Position numbers and translations under genes: made by a program
Notes under the pieces: model-generated
The model's input: the letters and a program-made list of their open reading frames with translations, nothing else
Databases searched by the model: none
Told to the model about the DNA's origin: nothing
Part shown: positions 34,321 to 46,061 of the stretch, one piece after another
Numbering within the stretch: position 1 is the stretch's first letter
Layout of the letters: each line of letters opens with the position of its first letter
Source of the DNA: Podospora pseudocomata
Taxonomy: Eukaryota; Ascomycota; Sordariomycetes; Sordariales; Podosporaceae
Assembly: GCF_035222375.1 (NCBI RefSeq)
Contig: NC_085889.1
Location: 1,488,001 to 1,552,000, forward strand
DNA: 64,000 nucleotides
Direction: 5' to 3'

Positions 34321-34687
34321 CTGAAAGCCAAGCCAGGGTTAGCACTTTGTCTGCAAAAGGCTGTGATGGCAACACAGGGGAGAAGGGGCCGTATTGGTTT
34401 GGACAGGTAGGTCTGGAAAAAGTGGAAAAGGAACCCTCAACATGGCTCAAAGGCAAACGGTATGGAAATGGAAAGGGAGGACCGACTCGCGCCACTTGTA
34501 TGCCAAGGAAAATAAAGGATAGGAGAACCGGAGAGCCAAAAGACTTTTGGAAACCATAGTACCGGGGAACCCCGCTCGTCTAGCGCTTGCTCAAAATGCC
34601 TTGTAATCCTCTGTCAAGAAAAAAAAAGATGCAAATATCGCCAAAGAACCCCTTGATACCCAACTCTTTTCCACTCTTCCTTCCGAA

Positions 34688-37600
34688 TCACTCTGACGTG
34701 TCCATGGATTCATCTAGCCCTCGGGTGCGGGCGTCGATCATGCTCTGGATGAATAGACTGAGAGCCTTGTCGTTCTCTGTGCATGGGTTGGGCCCATCCC
34801 GACTGTCTAGCACGTGGTCGTATGGAGGATCACGGCTTCCGGTGTCGTCTGGAACGTCCCTCGCCACAGACCCATGTTGCCTGATATCCCCAAAGCCCAG
34901 GGCCTCGTTGTGGGCAGCCTCTTCTTCGTCAAACGCCGATGTGTTAGGACTGGTAGTTTGGTCGTCGCTCTCATGCCCTTCCCCGTAATCTGACCCTTCC
35001 GAGTCACTCGACTCGGCCCGTGCACCGAATCGGTAGCCGCCTCTCAGAGAATCTCCATACCCCCACGGCACCTCGGTGATGCTAGAACGGTCCTCTGGAG
35101 GATCAAGCAACCCACTTGGGAGAAAATACTGCACACTAACAAAATCTTCACCAACCTCGTTATTGACATCCTCCTCGCTCTCTTGCTCCTCGTCCTCGTC
35201 CTCATCGCTCGAGCTGCCGAAACCGCTCATCATGGTACCACTGCTGATCCCAAACGGCGAGGCACCGGCACCGGACCCGTCACCCAAGTCTGACCCGCCA
35301 CCCAGGCCAGCCTCGGCAAGAGTGTTGGAGTTGTTTCCCCCCAGCCCGATTGAGCTCAGTCCGTTGAGGCCGACGCCTACCAAACTAGACTGGGCGGCCC
35401 GGTTGCTCATAGCAACCTCGGGCCTGACCCCTCCAAGAATGGCATTATCACGCTCGCGAGTTTCAGCAAGCGCGCCCTCAACATAGCTGATCCAATCCTG
35501 CGCCATGACCTTGTCCAAGACAACCTCGCTGAGCAGCTCGGGGGGGTGACGCTCCGTGAACTTGACCACTTCCTCGGCGATCAGCGTCAAATGGCCCATA
35601 TAACCCATTCGTGTCTTGTGTTGGGCCTGCGACTCTTCACTGGCGAGCTGACCGTTGATGATTTGGTTGGTGATGTCGGCAGCCTCGAAGAGACTGATGG
35701 CCAGCGTCGGGTTGAAACCGCGATCCATAGGGCCGTTGAACACCTGCTGCACGATATCGTAGACAACATTGTGAAGGAAGTTGTTCCAAGGGTACTTGAA
35801 GAAGAACCGAAGGATGGTGGGCACCACTTCCTGACGAACAAACTGCATCTTGAGATAGTCGCCGACCACCGGCCGGGGAGCGGTTGAGGCTCCCTCGGCA
35901 GGAGTGGCGCTGTCGCTGGCGGGGGCAATGATGATGGAAATTTCCCCCGTGGTCTCATTGGCGTTGGTGCCGGCAGGTGAATCCTCAGCAGCTTCGGCCT
36001 TTGGTGGCGATGGCGATGGCTCTGACGTTTGCTCAGTCTTATCTTTGGCCTCATCACCCTTGGCGGTAGCACTGGAAAATAAAGGAGCCGGCGTGTCACC
36101 AGGGTGGGGAGACAACGTATCGGCAGCATCAAGAGCCTTGGGGACGGAGGACTCGGTGCTCAACACAGGCAATTCCGCCGTGGAGATTTCCTTGCTCTTG
36201 CCCGAAGTTTGCGGCTCTTTTGCGTCAGTCACTGGTTTGGGTGGGCTCTGTTGATCCTTGCTTGCACCAGTTTGAGCTGCCTTTTTAGTGGGCGACAGAG
36301 GCGCGACGACCAGATCAGGATCCTCGAAGGCCGGTGGTGACTCCGCTCTCTTTTCCGCGTCAAGCTCCTTAAAGTTCAGCCTTGGTGAGCTGAGTGGCTC
36401 ATCAACAAAGTCCGCGTCGTCCTTTTCAAGCATGGAAAATGTTGGGGCTTGGGTAGGCACAGGGGCATCCGGGAGCTCCAAAACATCGTCCGAGGTGTCA
36501 TGGCTCACTTCCTCAAACCCATCGTCATCGGCAGATATGTTCATGACCTCAAGCTTCCGCCTCTCCTCAGCAGGCGATGACTGCGACGTGCGCATCGTCA
36601 GATCCTCGATCGATGATGGCGTGTCATCAACCCCACGAGCAGGGATCAAACGGCCCTCTTCTCTCAACCGTTGTCGCTGAGCGTCCCGGGCAGCAATAAA
36701 CTGCTCAGAACCAACCTCGTTCAAGAGGCCCATGTTACTGCAGTGCAAAAGTTCTGCCATTAGCTCGCAGGTCTTGAAGCGATCAAAGCCAAGGGGTTCG
36801 ATCTTATCGCCGAAAGTGGAGGAAAGACGTTCTTTTTGTGCCGTCGAGTTCATGATCAGGCTCATGAAATCTGGAACGTGGTCGGCAAAGAGGCGAAGAA
36901 GGGTTCCGAGATAAATGGGGTCGCGACACGACGGAGGAGCGTTGGCGTCGACGCCTTCGGGATCATAGTCCGAGTTGTTTTTGCGAATGACCTCAATGAT
37001 GATGCCGACACCGCACGTGAGTGGGTTGCCACCCCCCAGCATGTACTGGATCAACTGTTCGACACAAGGGCGGGAGACCAGCTGTCTTGTCAGCTCGTTC
37101 GGACCGATACACGTCTGTTCGTTTTGGGAAGCGTTGGCTGAGACAGTGATGATGGCTTTGATGAAGTCGGCGGCCGATGTTTGGGTGGCCCAGCTGTGCT
37201 CTGGTCCGAGGAAGGAGAGAAGAGTTGGCATCACGTTCTGGGTATATAGCCACTGCAGAAAGGTCACTGTTAGTCATTTCCCTTCCCTCACGAGCTTGAC
37301 ATGTCATACCTCAACAACGCCTTGGCCGCTCTCTGTGCGCTCCAAGCTGATGATCTTCAACAGCAGATCCATGATCATGGGGCAGTCCACATGTCTCAAA
37401 ATATCGGCAATGGCTCCCTCAAACGACTTGAGAAGGTCCAGCATTTCTTCCGTCTTTTTATCGAAGAGAGACTCATTTACTTTGGTGAAGTAGCTGGCCT
37501 GCAAAGGATCGAGCGGCGTCGGCCTCTTGAGGAACTCCCAGAAATTCCGGAGGAGGGGTCTGCTTTCCATAAGAGCCTCGTGGATAGAGTAGTTGTCTGA

Positions 37601-37981
37601 GGACAGTATTTCGGCAGCCACGAAGGCGCATCGATTGCGCTTCTTTTCATTTTCCTCCTGGCCGCTGGGCTCGGTCGCTCGTGATGACGACCGAGACCTG
37701 GTGGTGGGAAAAACAGGTGGCCTTCCGATCTCGTCATCCTCTTGCTCCTCCTCCTCATCGGCATCTGGCGCCGCGACAGGTTCGAGCTTTGGCGCTACTA
37801 CATATTGAAGAAGCTTCTCAAGCACCTGCTGCTCGCGCAGGTATTCAACGAGTTTGGGATTGTGCTGCTTAAGCTCTTGGATGAGGTCGCTTTCATCGAG
37901 AAGCTCCTCTAGTTGAAAGGACTCTTTCTCGAGGATCGTATCGATGGTCGAAACATTGTAACCGCCGAACCTCCAAAACAT
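34688..37981 (-). CDS. SAPS-domain protein (SIT4/PP6 phosphatase-associated)
   Basis: Exons 37981-37310 and 37252-34688 (donor GTATGA, branch ACTAAC, acceptor TGCAG); 1,078 residues if read to the stop at 34688. It starts MFWRFGGYNVSTIDTIL, the conserved N-terminus of SIT4-associated proteins. The SAPS helical repeat region follows: ELLDESDLIQELKQHNPKL, RPTPLDPLQASYFTKVNE, CPMIMDLLLKIISLERT, then GPNELTRQLVSRPCVEQLI and MLGGGNPLTCGVGIIIEVIR. A disordered acidic insert (about 380-630) is followed by the second conserved block (MQFVRQEVVPTILRFFF, HNVVYDIVQQVFNGPM, YMGHLTLIAEEVVKFTE). It is a regulatory subunit guiding the PP6-type phosphatase in the G1/S transition and nutrient signalling. The C-terminal end is uncertain (see the exon at 33373-34320). 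Confidence 0.9.
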
Positions 37982-39270
37982 GGTGGCTGTTGGCTCCAAG
38001 GCAGGTTGTGATGTGTTGTGATCAAGTGGGGTGTCGCGCAAAAGGGGCCGAGGGAAGCGATGCGTGCCCAATCGGCAGGCGGCTGTGTGTATATCTGGTG
38101 TCCGAGAAAGCTGCAGCGACAGAAAAAGCGCAGCGGAAACGGACGGGTATCTTAATGTCTAGTATCTGACGAAGAAGGAGAGGGTTAGCTTGCTGGCTGC
38201 CCTGGCCAAGATAATCGGGGAGGTGTTTGCCGAAGCCTCGTGGTGGGGTGGACAAACAACAGCACAATGTGCGATGCGAAGTCCAAGCGGGTAGGGTGTC
38301 GCAGCATGTGAAGAGGAGGCCTTGGCTAAAGTGTGTCTTATCCACCACCCGGCGATATGATGTAGCTTGCTGGTGAGAGGAGTAGGTGGACAAGTGGTGG
38401 TGGCCCAAAGCCGGCGTCGGAAGACACGAGGAGGGGAAGATTGGGAGACAGGAGTTGGAGGCCCAAACGTACAGAAATTTCCTTGAATGCAAATAATGGT
38501 ACAGGGGACGAGGTAGCCGACGTTCGGGAAGAAAAGGGTTCTATTGTAATCAGCGTCGCCGGCTCCTGCGGCTGGGCTTCTGTGAGGTTTGTATCGTCGG
38601 TTGATGCGATGGGAAGCTCTTGAATGTGTCGAAATGAGAAATGAGGTCGACCCAGCGGCTGTCCCCCTCCCTAGGGTGCCTGCGGCTGCCCGCCCACCGC
38701 CCAGCCAGCCAAGGACGCGCTGAGAGGGTGGGTTGAAAGACTCTGATTGGCCAGAAACAGCTCCATCAGCGGCACCTGCAAGAAAGACGCTTGGACCAGC
38801 TCCAACACCGGTTAGACCTCGACATCCAAATTGGCACGTGGTGAGCGTCATGTAGGCATTTCCATCCTGCATGACATATGGCTCCAGGGCGCCTACCAGG
38901 CCCAGGCACTCATTCATGTATGTACAAGAGAACAACGACCACTTCTAACATGCCACGTTTTGATGTTTGAGAGCCTGGGAGCTCAAGGTGGTGAGTGCAG
39001 TTTCATCATCTCGACCCCCACGGCCTGGACACTTCGAACGCTCGGGCCATGTTTCGCGAGTCTCCCACCTCAACTCTAGACGTCATCAGATGATCAAGTA
39101 CTACCTCGCCGTGAAAGCCTGGTCTAGTTGAAGTTGATCACTTGGCTTCATCTGCCGCGCACCCGTCATGGCAAATGCCTCTGACTGCTGTCCGTCTGTC
39201 ACCTAGAGCAGTTGTCATCGAGCAGTATTATGAAGAAGGCATAAGGGATAAGTCAGCATAGCATCGATGC
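37982..39270. other. Intergenic region (1.3 kb)
   Basis: SAPS gene promoter and 5' UTR, and GH79 3' flank. A 258-codon open minus frame (38159-38935) has no family features and was not accepted as a gene. Confidence 0.55.
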
Positions 39271-40830
39271 TTACTCAAATGTCAACAAGACTGCCTCACT
39301 ATCCCGAACCGACAATTTTCCTCGCGCTTCCAAACTTTCTTCAGCCACTTGGCCCACAGCAACACCATTCTTAAACGACTGCCCAGCCCACGTCACCTTG
39401 GCAGCGTCTTTCTCATCCACTGATGGAGCAGTCATACGCTTAACCGTCGCCCCTCTATGAGCCCCTAAATCCAACACTACCTCCCCTCTTTGCTCCTGCT
39501 GTCCAGCATAATACAGCTTCAAATTCAAGGCCACAATCTTGGTCACCCTCGTACCAGCAGCATCAAATATCGCATACGCTGAAAACTCCCTCTCAGCAAC
39601 CCCCCGGGGCGTCTTTAGCGCAGCAATCCTCCCCCCTTCACTCAGTGCCTCCACCACCAGCAGCTGACTGACAAACACCGGCAACACCCTCGCCTCGCCC
39701 CTCTTGGTCGAGTTGATCGGGTACAACAACGAATAGCTGCTAAATCCCGGCGTCCCATCATCTCCAGGCGTGTTCAGCTGCTGGTTACTCTGGAACACCA
39801 ACGTTGCCCCCTGGTGCAAGTGCACGCTTGTCGCGTTTCTCACGGCGTAGATCAGCTCCACGTCTGCCGTCCACAGCGCCTGTGCAAACGAGTCTGATAC
39901 TCCTGGTTTTCCGCTACAAGCAATCGAGTTGAACTCCCCGATCACCCACTCACCCTTTTGCTGCATGGCTAGCTTGGCAGAAGGGTAGATTTCATGGTCG
40001 GCGTAGCGGAGTAGGTCGGTGTGGTTGAGGATGTTCGGGATTGTAGCCAATCGCTCACGAGCGGGGTCACAAGTTGCAAACGCGTACGAGTGGATGGAGT
40101 ACTGCGAGACTTGGCCGGTGTTGTTGATGCCGGCCGGGATGAGGTCTGCTGGACGGACCTTGAGAGGGGTGATGTCGGTTGTTGCGCTTGACGCCCACCA
40201 TTTTCCGCTGCTGTGGCCAGTCCGGTTGCCACCCAGAGCACTGTTGATCTGATTAACAAAGGAGAGCCATTGATCGACGTAAGCCTTCGTGCTTCCCTGC
40301 CAGCGAGAGGTTGGATAGTTTGTGGGCTCGTTGCCTAGCTCATAGTGGATGATCTTGTCTTTCTGGAGGTTGTAGGATGCGAGGGCAAGGTCTCTGGCTA
40401 TGGGGACAGAGTTGTTGCCAAAGTTGAGAGTAGAGACGAACGTGGTGCCCTCGGGGAAGTTGTCCCAGGAGCGGTAGAAGGCTGGCCCGATGGTGGTTCG
40501 GTAGATGCCTCCTTTGCTGTTCTCAGTGCGGACAACAGATGTTTTCTGGGAAGGGTCAAATATCATGCTGTCCATCGTGATGCCTCCCGCCCTGATGATG
40601 GGACGAGCACCGCGCTCGTGGAGGTGGTTGAGGAGGGTGTACGTCAGGTTGCGGGGGGCGTCTGGTTCGCCGAAGAACTCGACCCAGAAGGCCGGCTCGA
40701 AGGAGTAGCTGACGAACTGCGGCACATGTGACTGCGAGATTGAAGATGCGGGAACAAGGCTTAGTGAGGTATTCACAGCTGACGCCCCTGCCAGCAATGA
40801 TGCTGCAGTTATTTTCATGGACGTGATCAT
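39271..40830 (-). CDS. Secreted GH79 beta-glucuronidase
   Basis: Single exon, 519 residues from the ATG at 40830 (a second ATG at 40818 is equally possible). The signal peptide spans MKITAASLLAGASA. The GH79 (clan GH-A) barrel is recognisable: FVSYSFEPAFWVEFFG at the first strand, IIRAGGITMDS, acid/base Glu168 in HYELGNEPTNY, nucleophile Glu299 in EWVIGEFNS, and a C-terminal beta domain. Fungal members remove terminal (4-O-methyl-)glucuronic acid from arabinogalactan or related glycans outside the cell. About 17 kb away lies a GH30 enzyme that could attack the same type of polymer. It is divergently arranged with the condensation-domain gene at 42167. Confidence 0.88.
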   Translation of the reverse strand: MITSMKITAASLLAGASAVNTSLSLVPASSISQSHVPQFVSYSFEPAFWVEFFGEPDAPRNLTYTLLNHLHERGARPIIRAGGITMDSMIFDPSQKTSVVRTENSKGGIYRTTIGPAFYRSWDNFPEGTTFVSTLNFGNNSVPIARDLALASYNLQKDKIIHYELGNEPTNYPTSRWQGSTKAYVDQWLSFVNQINSALGGNRTGHSSGKWWASSATTDITPLKVRPADLIPAGINNTGQVSQYSIHSYAFATCDPARERLATIPNILNHTDLLRYADHEIYPSAKLAMQQKGEWVIGEFNSIACSGKPGVSDSFAQALWTADVELIYAVRNATSVHLHQGATLVFQSNQQLNTPGDDGTPGFSSYSLLYPINSTKRGEARVLPVFVSQLLVVEALSEGGRIAALKTPRGVAEREFSAYAIFDAAGTRVTKIVALNLKLYYAGQQEQRGEVVLDLGAHRGATVKRMTAPSVDEKDAAKVTWAGQSFKNGVAVGQVAEESLEARGKLSVRDSEAVLLTFE

Positions 40831-42166
40831 GGGGTTGACGAGCTGTAGGGATAACAACACAAGTGTGATGGATTAGAACATCCGAGTAAATTCATCCATA
40901 GGTGTCTACCCGTCTCCTCATATATCTGCCTTTCCCTGGAGGGGCACTGGCAAGCGCTCGGTTAAGATTGATGGACTTCATTTTTCCTTATTTCCCATGA
41001 TGCGGGGTCCTCTTCCCACTCTGTGCGGAGATGATCCGGGTATGTTGCGATTGCAACCTTCTCCAAGTGCGAGATGCCATCATGGCCATCTTTTCAAAGG
41101 GCAGAACGATATGTTGGGATTCCTCGTTACCCTGTGCCTCCTCTTATAACCTGAACCATGGGGTTTTAAACTGGCTTATCTGGGCTCTAGTCTACCCACC
41201 TCGCTCAGAATTCAAGCTTTGCTCACCGTCCTCATGGTTAGGTAGTTTGGGTCGCTCATGATCTATTCACCGTGCCGACGGCTTCCTTACTCACTGCTTG
41301 CGGCACTCTTGTCTTAGTGTATCTGGGATGATACGTTTTTCCCTTCCTTGAAGTTTCAAGTTCGAGACAAACAGTCATAGTCAATGTACTGGTGTCCCAC
41401 ACTTTCTCACAGGGTACAGTTCCCGACAAGTGGGCAAGACAGTGGAACACTTTTTCTTCCGGGTGAAAAAAAGGCGGCGTACCCAGCGGGTGTGCCCAAC
41501 TGTTTTCATACCCGTCGGCAATATTTCTATTATCAGGAGGAAAATCGCCGCTAACAACGGAGACTGGACTATGAACGTCGAGGCCATTGAGGCAACAGTT
41601 CAAGTTGCAATGACCAACTACCACTCTCCGCCACCTCAGCCACACGCCCAAGATTACACATATGTGGCTGTGAATGAGGAAATTCTGAAGAGCAAGAGCG
41701 GAGGGCAGGCAAGACTGGAATGTGGGGTTTGGTACTAGACTGGGAGAAAATGGCAAGGCCAGTAATGGCCCAGCTGATGACTCCCACTATGGCCCCCGAG
41801 CTTCCGCTCAACCGACCTAGCAGACACATCTCCAGCTAAGTGTGGTCCGGCTCGGCCGTATGCCCCCAAGTAAATTGGGTGCTTGTGGAGAGACAGATGT
41901 AAGACCGGGACAAACCTTCCCGCTAATACACCCTTGGTCTGCATGCTGATCTTTGCCAAGGTACAAGGATACCTACCTATCGTTCGTTACTCACACCCCC
42001 CTAGCCACGCAACCCACCCGATCACCATAGCATCTCGACCTGCAAGTGACACCGGTACACGTCTTACCCCGAGGCTAGTCAGTGGACATAATTAGCAGTG
42101 TTTGGCATCCTTGCCCGTCTTTCCAGCCTTTTCCTCTACCAGCACGACAAACGAAAAACAGCAAGA
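40831..42166. other. Divergent intergenic region (1.3 kb)
   Basis: Shared upstream space of the GH79 gene (minus) and the NRPS-like gene (plus). No gene or clear repeat seen. Confidence 0.55.
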
Positions 42167-44344
42167 ATGATGGACACCAAGGTTCTCTCGCGAGATGATA
42201 TTGACAACGAAACACTCGAGATCATAGCCGAAGCGTGCCAGACTTCGACGAGGGATATTGAGGACATCTACAGCTGCGTACATCAACAACTCGACCATGT
42301 CAGCCACAGCCAGCCGGGCCGATCCGAATGGTTTCAAATCGTGCTCTCCTTTGATGAGGGGATAGAGCTTGAACGGTGGTGCAGGGCTCTGCAGAGAGTC
42401 GTGAGGGCTAACGCCGTGTTGCGCACGAGATTGGTTCAATGTCGGGGGCTGGGAGTGTTACAGGTGGTCATCAAGGAGGACCACGCCACAGAACACCTCT
42501 CTGGAGACGTTGAGGAATATTTGAGAGATGACCAGGCTCGACGGATGGACTTTGGGGTCCCTCTTTTGCGCTCAGCCTTCATCGACAGAAGCTTTGTTCT
42601 GACCATTCACCACGCCATTATGGACTACTGGTCGTTAACCACGCTAGTTCAGCAGGACATCGTCATGGCCTTCCTTGGAGAAGCACCTCCGGAAAGACCT
42701 CAGTTCAAAGAGTTTGTGGCTCACTGCCTCGCCATCGACGAAGGAGCCGCCAAGGCCTTTTGGGCCTCCCGCTTTGATAGCCGCCGTCTTCCCGTCATCT
42801 TCCCGCCTGTTCCACCTGGGCATACACCCTACCCCAGCCAAGTCGTGGAGAAAGAAATCGTCTTGACACACCAGCTGGGCCTCAGAAGCATCTCCCCAAC
42901 ACACGTCCCCACTTTCGCCGAGGCCGCTTGGGCACTTACAGAGGCCACTTACGCCGACAGCGACAGCATCTCGTACGGATTTGTCCTTTCTGGACGCTCC
43001 CCGACGCTTGGCGGCCTCGAATCAACCCTGGGACCGATGCACGTCGAGGTGCCCATGCAAGTCAACCTCAACATCCAACAGCGCAAGGGCATGACGGTGG
43101 AGCAACTCGTGAAGGACAGGGCAGCCTCGCTGCGTCAACTCCAAGCACACCCCGCACTCCAGTACGGCTTGACCAACATCTCTCTTGTGAACGAAGCGGC
43201 CCAGGTCTCGTCCAAATTCCAGACGCTTTTCAACATCATCCCCGCGCTACCTCCGAAGTTCTCCGCCGCGTCTGACGCACCAGCCCCGATACGGATGGAT
43301 CGTGTGCTTTGGCAGGCGCGGACGCTACCGGCCTTGATACTACGCTGCAAACTGGAGTCGATCAACCGAGATGGAGCAACGCAGGGTCCTGGGGCGACTA
43401 GGATTTTGCTCAAGACTTTGTACGACCCCGCAGTCCTCCCTGAACGGCAGCTACATCGCATTCTGAATCAGTTTGAGCATACACTTCGCGTGCTGGCCGA
43501 GGTTCCTCTGACCTCCAGATTGGACAGGCTTCCGCTCTTCAACAAGCATGATTTGGGTGAAGTGATGCGCTGGAATCATGATGGAGCGTTGAGAAACGGA
43601 AGGTCCATCGATGCCGCCTTGGGCGCATTGTTTCCAGGAATCCCCTCGGGCCGCTGCAAAGTTTGGTTGGCAAGCCTGCAGAATCCCAACGAACTTGCGC
43701 CGATTGGGAGCGTAGGACAGCTTTGGCTGGAAGGCCCGGAGCTTTCTTCCGCTTCCTCTCCCTACCTCTTGTCAACCTTGCAACAGCAAGTTCCTCCGTG
43801 GGTGTCATCCTCTGACAGCCACCACCCACAACCCACCGGACTGTTCATTCGCACAGGGTATCTCGCCAAGTATATCGAGACAGGCAGCGGGGAAGATAAC
43901 GAGCTGTGCGTCGTGGGACGACAAGAGAGCCGGGTCAAGATAAACAATCAAACGGTTCAGTTGGAGGAGGTCGAGTGCTTGATTATGCACCATGACGATG
44001 TCCAAGACGCTGCCGTTTTCACCAAAATCGCTGCTGGGCGCACGCAACTCGTCGCAATGGTTGTGCCAAGATGCACCGTGACCTCTGGCGATACGGACTC
44101 GGACTCATCATCAGACACGGAAGCCATTTTTGCGGGGGAAATAAAGGAGATGGGGGGTCAGCAGCTGCTTCTGGACTCGGTTCGTCGCCATGCGGGTGAG
44201 GGTTTCTCTTCTGAAAGACACAAGATCCCGACAGTCTGGCATGCCATTGAACAATTTCCATATCTCGAAGAAGGCAGCGGAATCAGTGGGTTGCATACAG
44301 TCGACCGGGAAGCTCTTCGCAGGTGGTTGAAACTGCGGCGTTGA
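42167..44344 (+). CDS. NRPS-like protein: condensation domain plus truncated adenylation domain
   Basis: Single exon, 725 residues from the ATG at 42167 (a second ATG follows directly). Residues about 20-440 form a condensation/acyltransferase domain with the active-site motif HHAIMDY (His148, His149, Asp153). Residues about 485-725 match only the later part of an adenylation domain: APIGSVGQLWLEGPEL (after A5), RTGYLAKY (A7), GRQESRVKINNQTVQLEEVE (A8) and a degenerate A10 (DREALRRWL) without the usual Gly-Lys. Motifs A1-A5 and any carrier domain are missing, so it should not activate an amino acid itself. It lies 1.7 kb upstream of, and parallel to, a complete HR-PKS that lacks a release domain. 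A role in acyl transfer or release from that PKS is inferred. Confidence 0.88.
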   Translation: MMDTKVLSRDDIDNETLEIIAEACQTSTRDIEDIYSCVHQQLDHVSHSQPGRSEWFQIVLSFDEGIELERWCRALQRVVRANAVLRTRLVQCRGLGVLQVVIKEDHATEHLSGDVEEYLRDDQARRMDFGVPLLRSAFIDRSFVLTIHHAIMDYWSLTTLVQQDIVMAFLGEAPPERPQFKEFVAHCLAIDEGAAKAFWASRFDSRRLPVIFPPVPPGHTPYPSQVVEKEIVLTHQLGLRSISPTHVPTFAEAAWALTEATYADSDSISYGFVLSGRSPTLGGLESTLGPMHVEVPMQVNLNIQQRKGMTVEQLVKDRAASLRQLQAHPALQYGLTNISLVNEAAQVSSKFQTLFNIIPALPPKFSAASDAPAPIRMDRVLWQARTLPALILRCKLESINRDGATQGPGATRILLKTLYDPAVLPERQLHRILNQFEHTLRVLAEVPLTSRLDRLPLFNKHDLGEVMRWNHDGALRNGRSIDAALGALFPGIPSGRCKVWLASLQNPNELAPIGSVGQLWLEGPELSSASSPYLLSTLQQQVPPWVSSSDSHHPQPTGLFIRTGYLAKYIETGSGEDNELCVVGRQESRVKINNQTVQLEEVECLIMHHDDVQDAAVFTKIAAGRTQLVAMVVPRCTVTSGDTDSDSSSDTEAIFAGEIKEMGGQQLLLDSVRRHAGEGFSSERHKIPTVWHAIEQFPYLEEGSGISGLHTVDREALRRWLKLRR

Positions 44345-44516
44345 TTGGACCCCGTGTTACTCGCAGTTACAAGCATTGGCAACGGTTGAATCAAGTAGTG
44401 ATCAGCAACGATACAGCCATGTCCCCTATCTACAAGTGATTTTACCTCAGGAACTACCAATCGCGTGTGGGCGATAGCTGACGCAAAGGATCGGACACCT
44501 GCTGTTGAAGAACATC

Positions 44517-44540
44517 CCGACATACCGACCGACATACCGA
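44517..44540. promoter_or_regulatory. Tandem CCGACATACCGA direct repeat, possible Zn2Cys6 site
   Basis: Two perfect adjacent 12-bp copies present four CCG triplets in the same orientation. Zn(II)2Cys6 factors bind CGG/CCG half-sites. It is located 173 nt after the NRPS-like gene and 1.5 kb before the PKS. The function is inferred from sequence form only. Confidence 0.35.
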
Positions 44541-45909
44541 TAAAGTAGCATCCTACTGTCTGGTCACCGAAGGGTTTTGCCAAGGTCTTGTCTGGTGGTA
44601 ATATTGGAAAGCTTTTGCATAGAAACATATCAATGCGAATCCGAGAAGACAAGAACCGGATAAACCATCTAACCGCGTCATATCAAAACTTTGGGCGGTT
44701 TGAGTTGCCCGGACCCGGGTGCGACCCATGGACGCAGGAATAGATTACAGCCAATCTCATTTGGCGCTCTGCTCAGCCGCCTTTCTAGAAGACAAGGAAA
44801 CCTTTGTACACATTGATGGTTCCCCGCAGGGGGGGTGTAACCCTCCCGTACATTGGCCAAGATGATTGCATATATGTTTTTTTCTTGGGCCATGTACTCA
44901 GCAGTGTTACTGGGTGTGTCTGGGACTCCCAGATGACAAAGGTCACTGCAATTGATTTGGCTGAGTGGTAGTGGACTGTTGGATATCAATGGACTTTTGC
45001 TGCTACCGCTTGAAGGGGTTCGCTTGACAGACATTGCATGCATGTCTCAACCAACACGCCCGGGCTCTTTCTACCATGATTCGCAGAGGGACCCCAAATG
45101 GGGACCCGGAGGCGGGCCGCTGGGATGGATGGAAGAGATAAGATGCTTACGTCTTGGCTTGTTGGTGAACGTGATCTCAGTAACTTGTTTCCGGGCAAAG
45201 TTCAAGGTGCGGGTTGGATGGGGCGGAGGGGGGGGGTACGGCATGGCGAGTTATGACACCATTATGCTGTTGTTGTCTCAGGGTATCTAGAACCGGCAAG
45301 CCGTGTAAGTCCTATTCCCACCACATTCTGCCCGAAGGGTGACATGCTGATCCGACAATTCCGCATGGCTTGAAGCATGGTATTTTTTATTTCACCCCCC
45401 GGCATCAGGGACAAAGGTTGCCCGAGCTGATGGTGTTTTTTTTTTGGTGATATCTACCGGTTCAAGGATGGGCACAATCAATGTTTCGGTTGACGACATG
45501 GGTCAAAGGATGCAGAGTGCAGGAAGATATTGAGAATGCCAATGCTGGGTATTCGTGGGGAATTATCAATATCCATTCGTGGGGTACTGGAGTATGGTAT
45601 GTTTCTGTCTCGAGGCGAAGGCCGTCTCACGTTCTAGGTACCTACCCAAGGTAGTGATCCCTTCCAGCTCACACATCACTAGGTACTGGGCTTTTACTGA
45701 TGCTGCTCGACCGTCACAGAGTTCATCCGAGACGCCAAAGGTGCGTAAGCACATCCACTTGATTGGGCTGGGCGGCGCATGGTTGCTACCTATCCTATCT
45801 AAAGGTAAGGTACCTTGATCCTGTGTGTCTTCTTCCTGTGGGGAGTTCGGGCCCTGACTATCAAGGCTCTGGGAACGACATCTCGAGGAACAGACGTGGT
45901 ATAAAGAAG

Positions 45910-45918
45910 TATATAAAT
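45910..45918 (+). promoter_or_regulatory. TATA box of the PKS gene
   Basis: TATATAAAT about 145 nt upstream of the PKS start codon, followed by a pyrimidine-rich leader with a 12-C run. Confidence 0.5.
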
Positions 45919-46061
45919 TCGTCTTGGGCCGCTTTGACTTTCGCCCTGATCTCTATTATCATCAAACCTGCCCCCCCCCCCCTCTCTCCATCCACTTGTT
46001 CCTACTCTCCACCACCCCAACCAACCCTCAACGGTACACACACCCTTCTCTCTAACAAAAC

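Larger units (their letters stand above)
44345..46061. other. Intergenic region between NRPS-like gene and PKS (1.7 kb)
   Basis: Holds the PKS promoter, a perfect 12-bp tandem CCG repeat at 44517-44540, a T-run at about 45438-45445 and a 12-C run at 45971-45982 in the PKS leader. No gene recognised. Confidence 0.6.

Noticed and set aside
38159-38935. 258-codon minus-strand frame upstream of the SAPS gene
   Set aside because: No family features, mixed low-complexity composition, and it lies in the expected promoter and 5' UTR.
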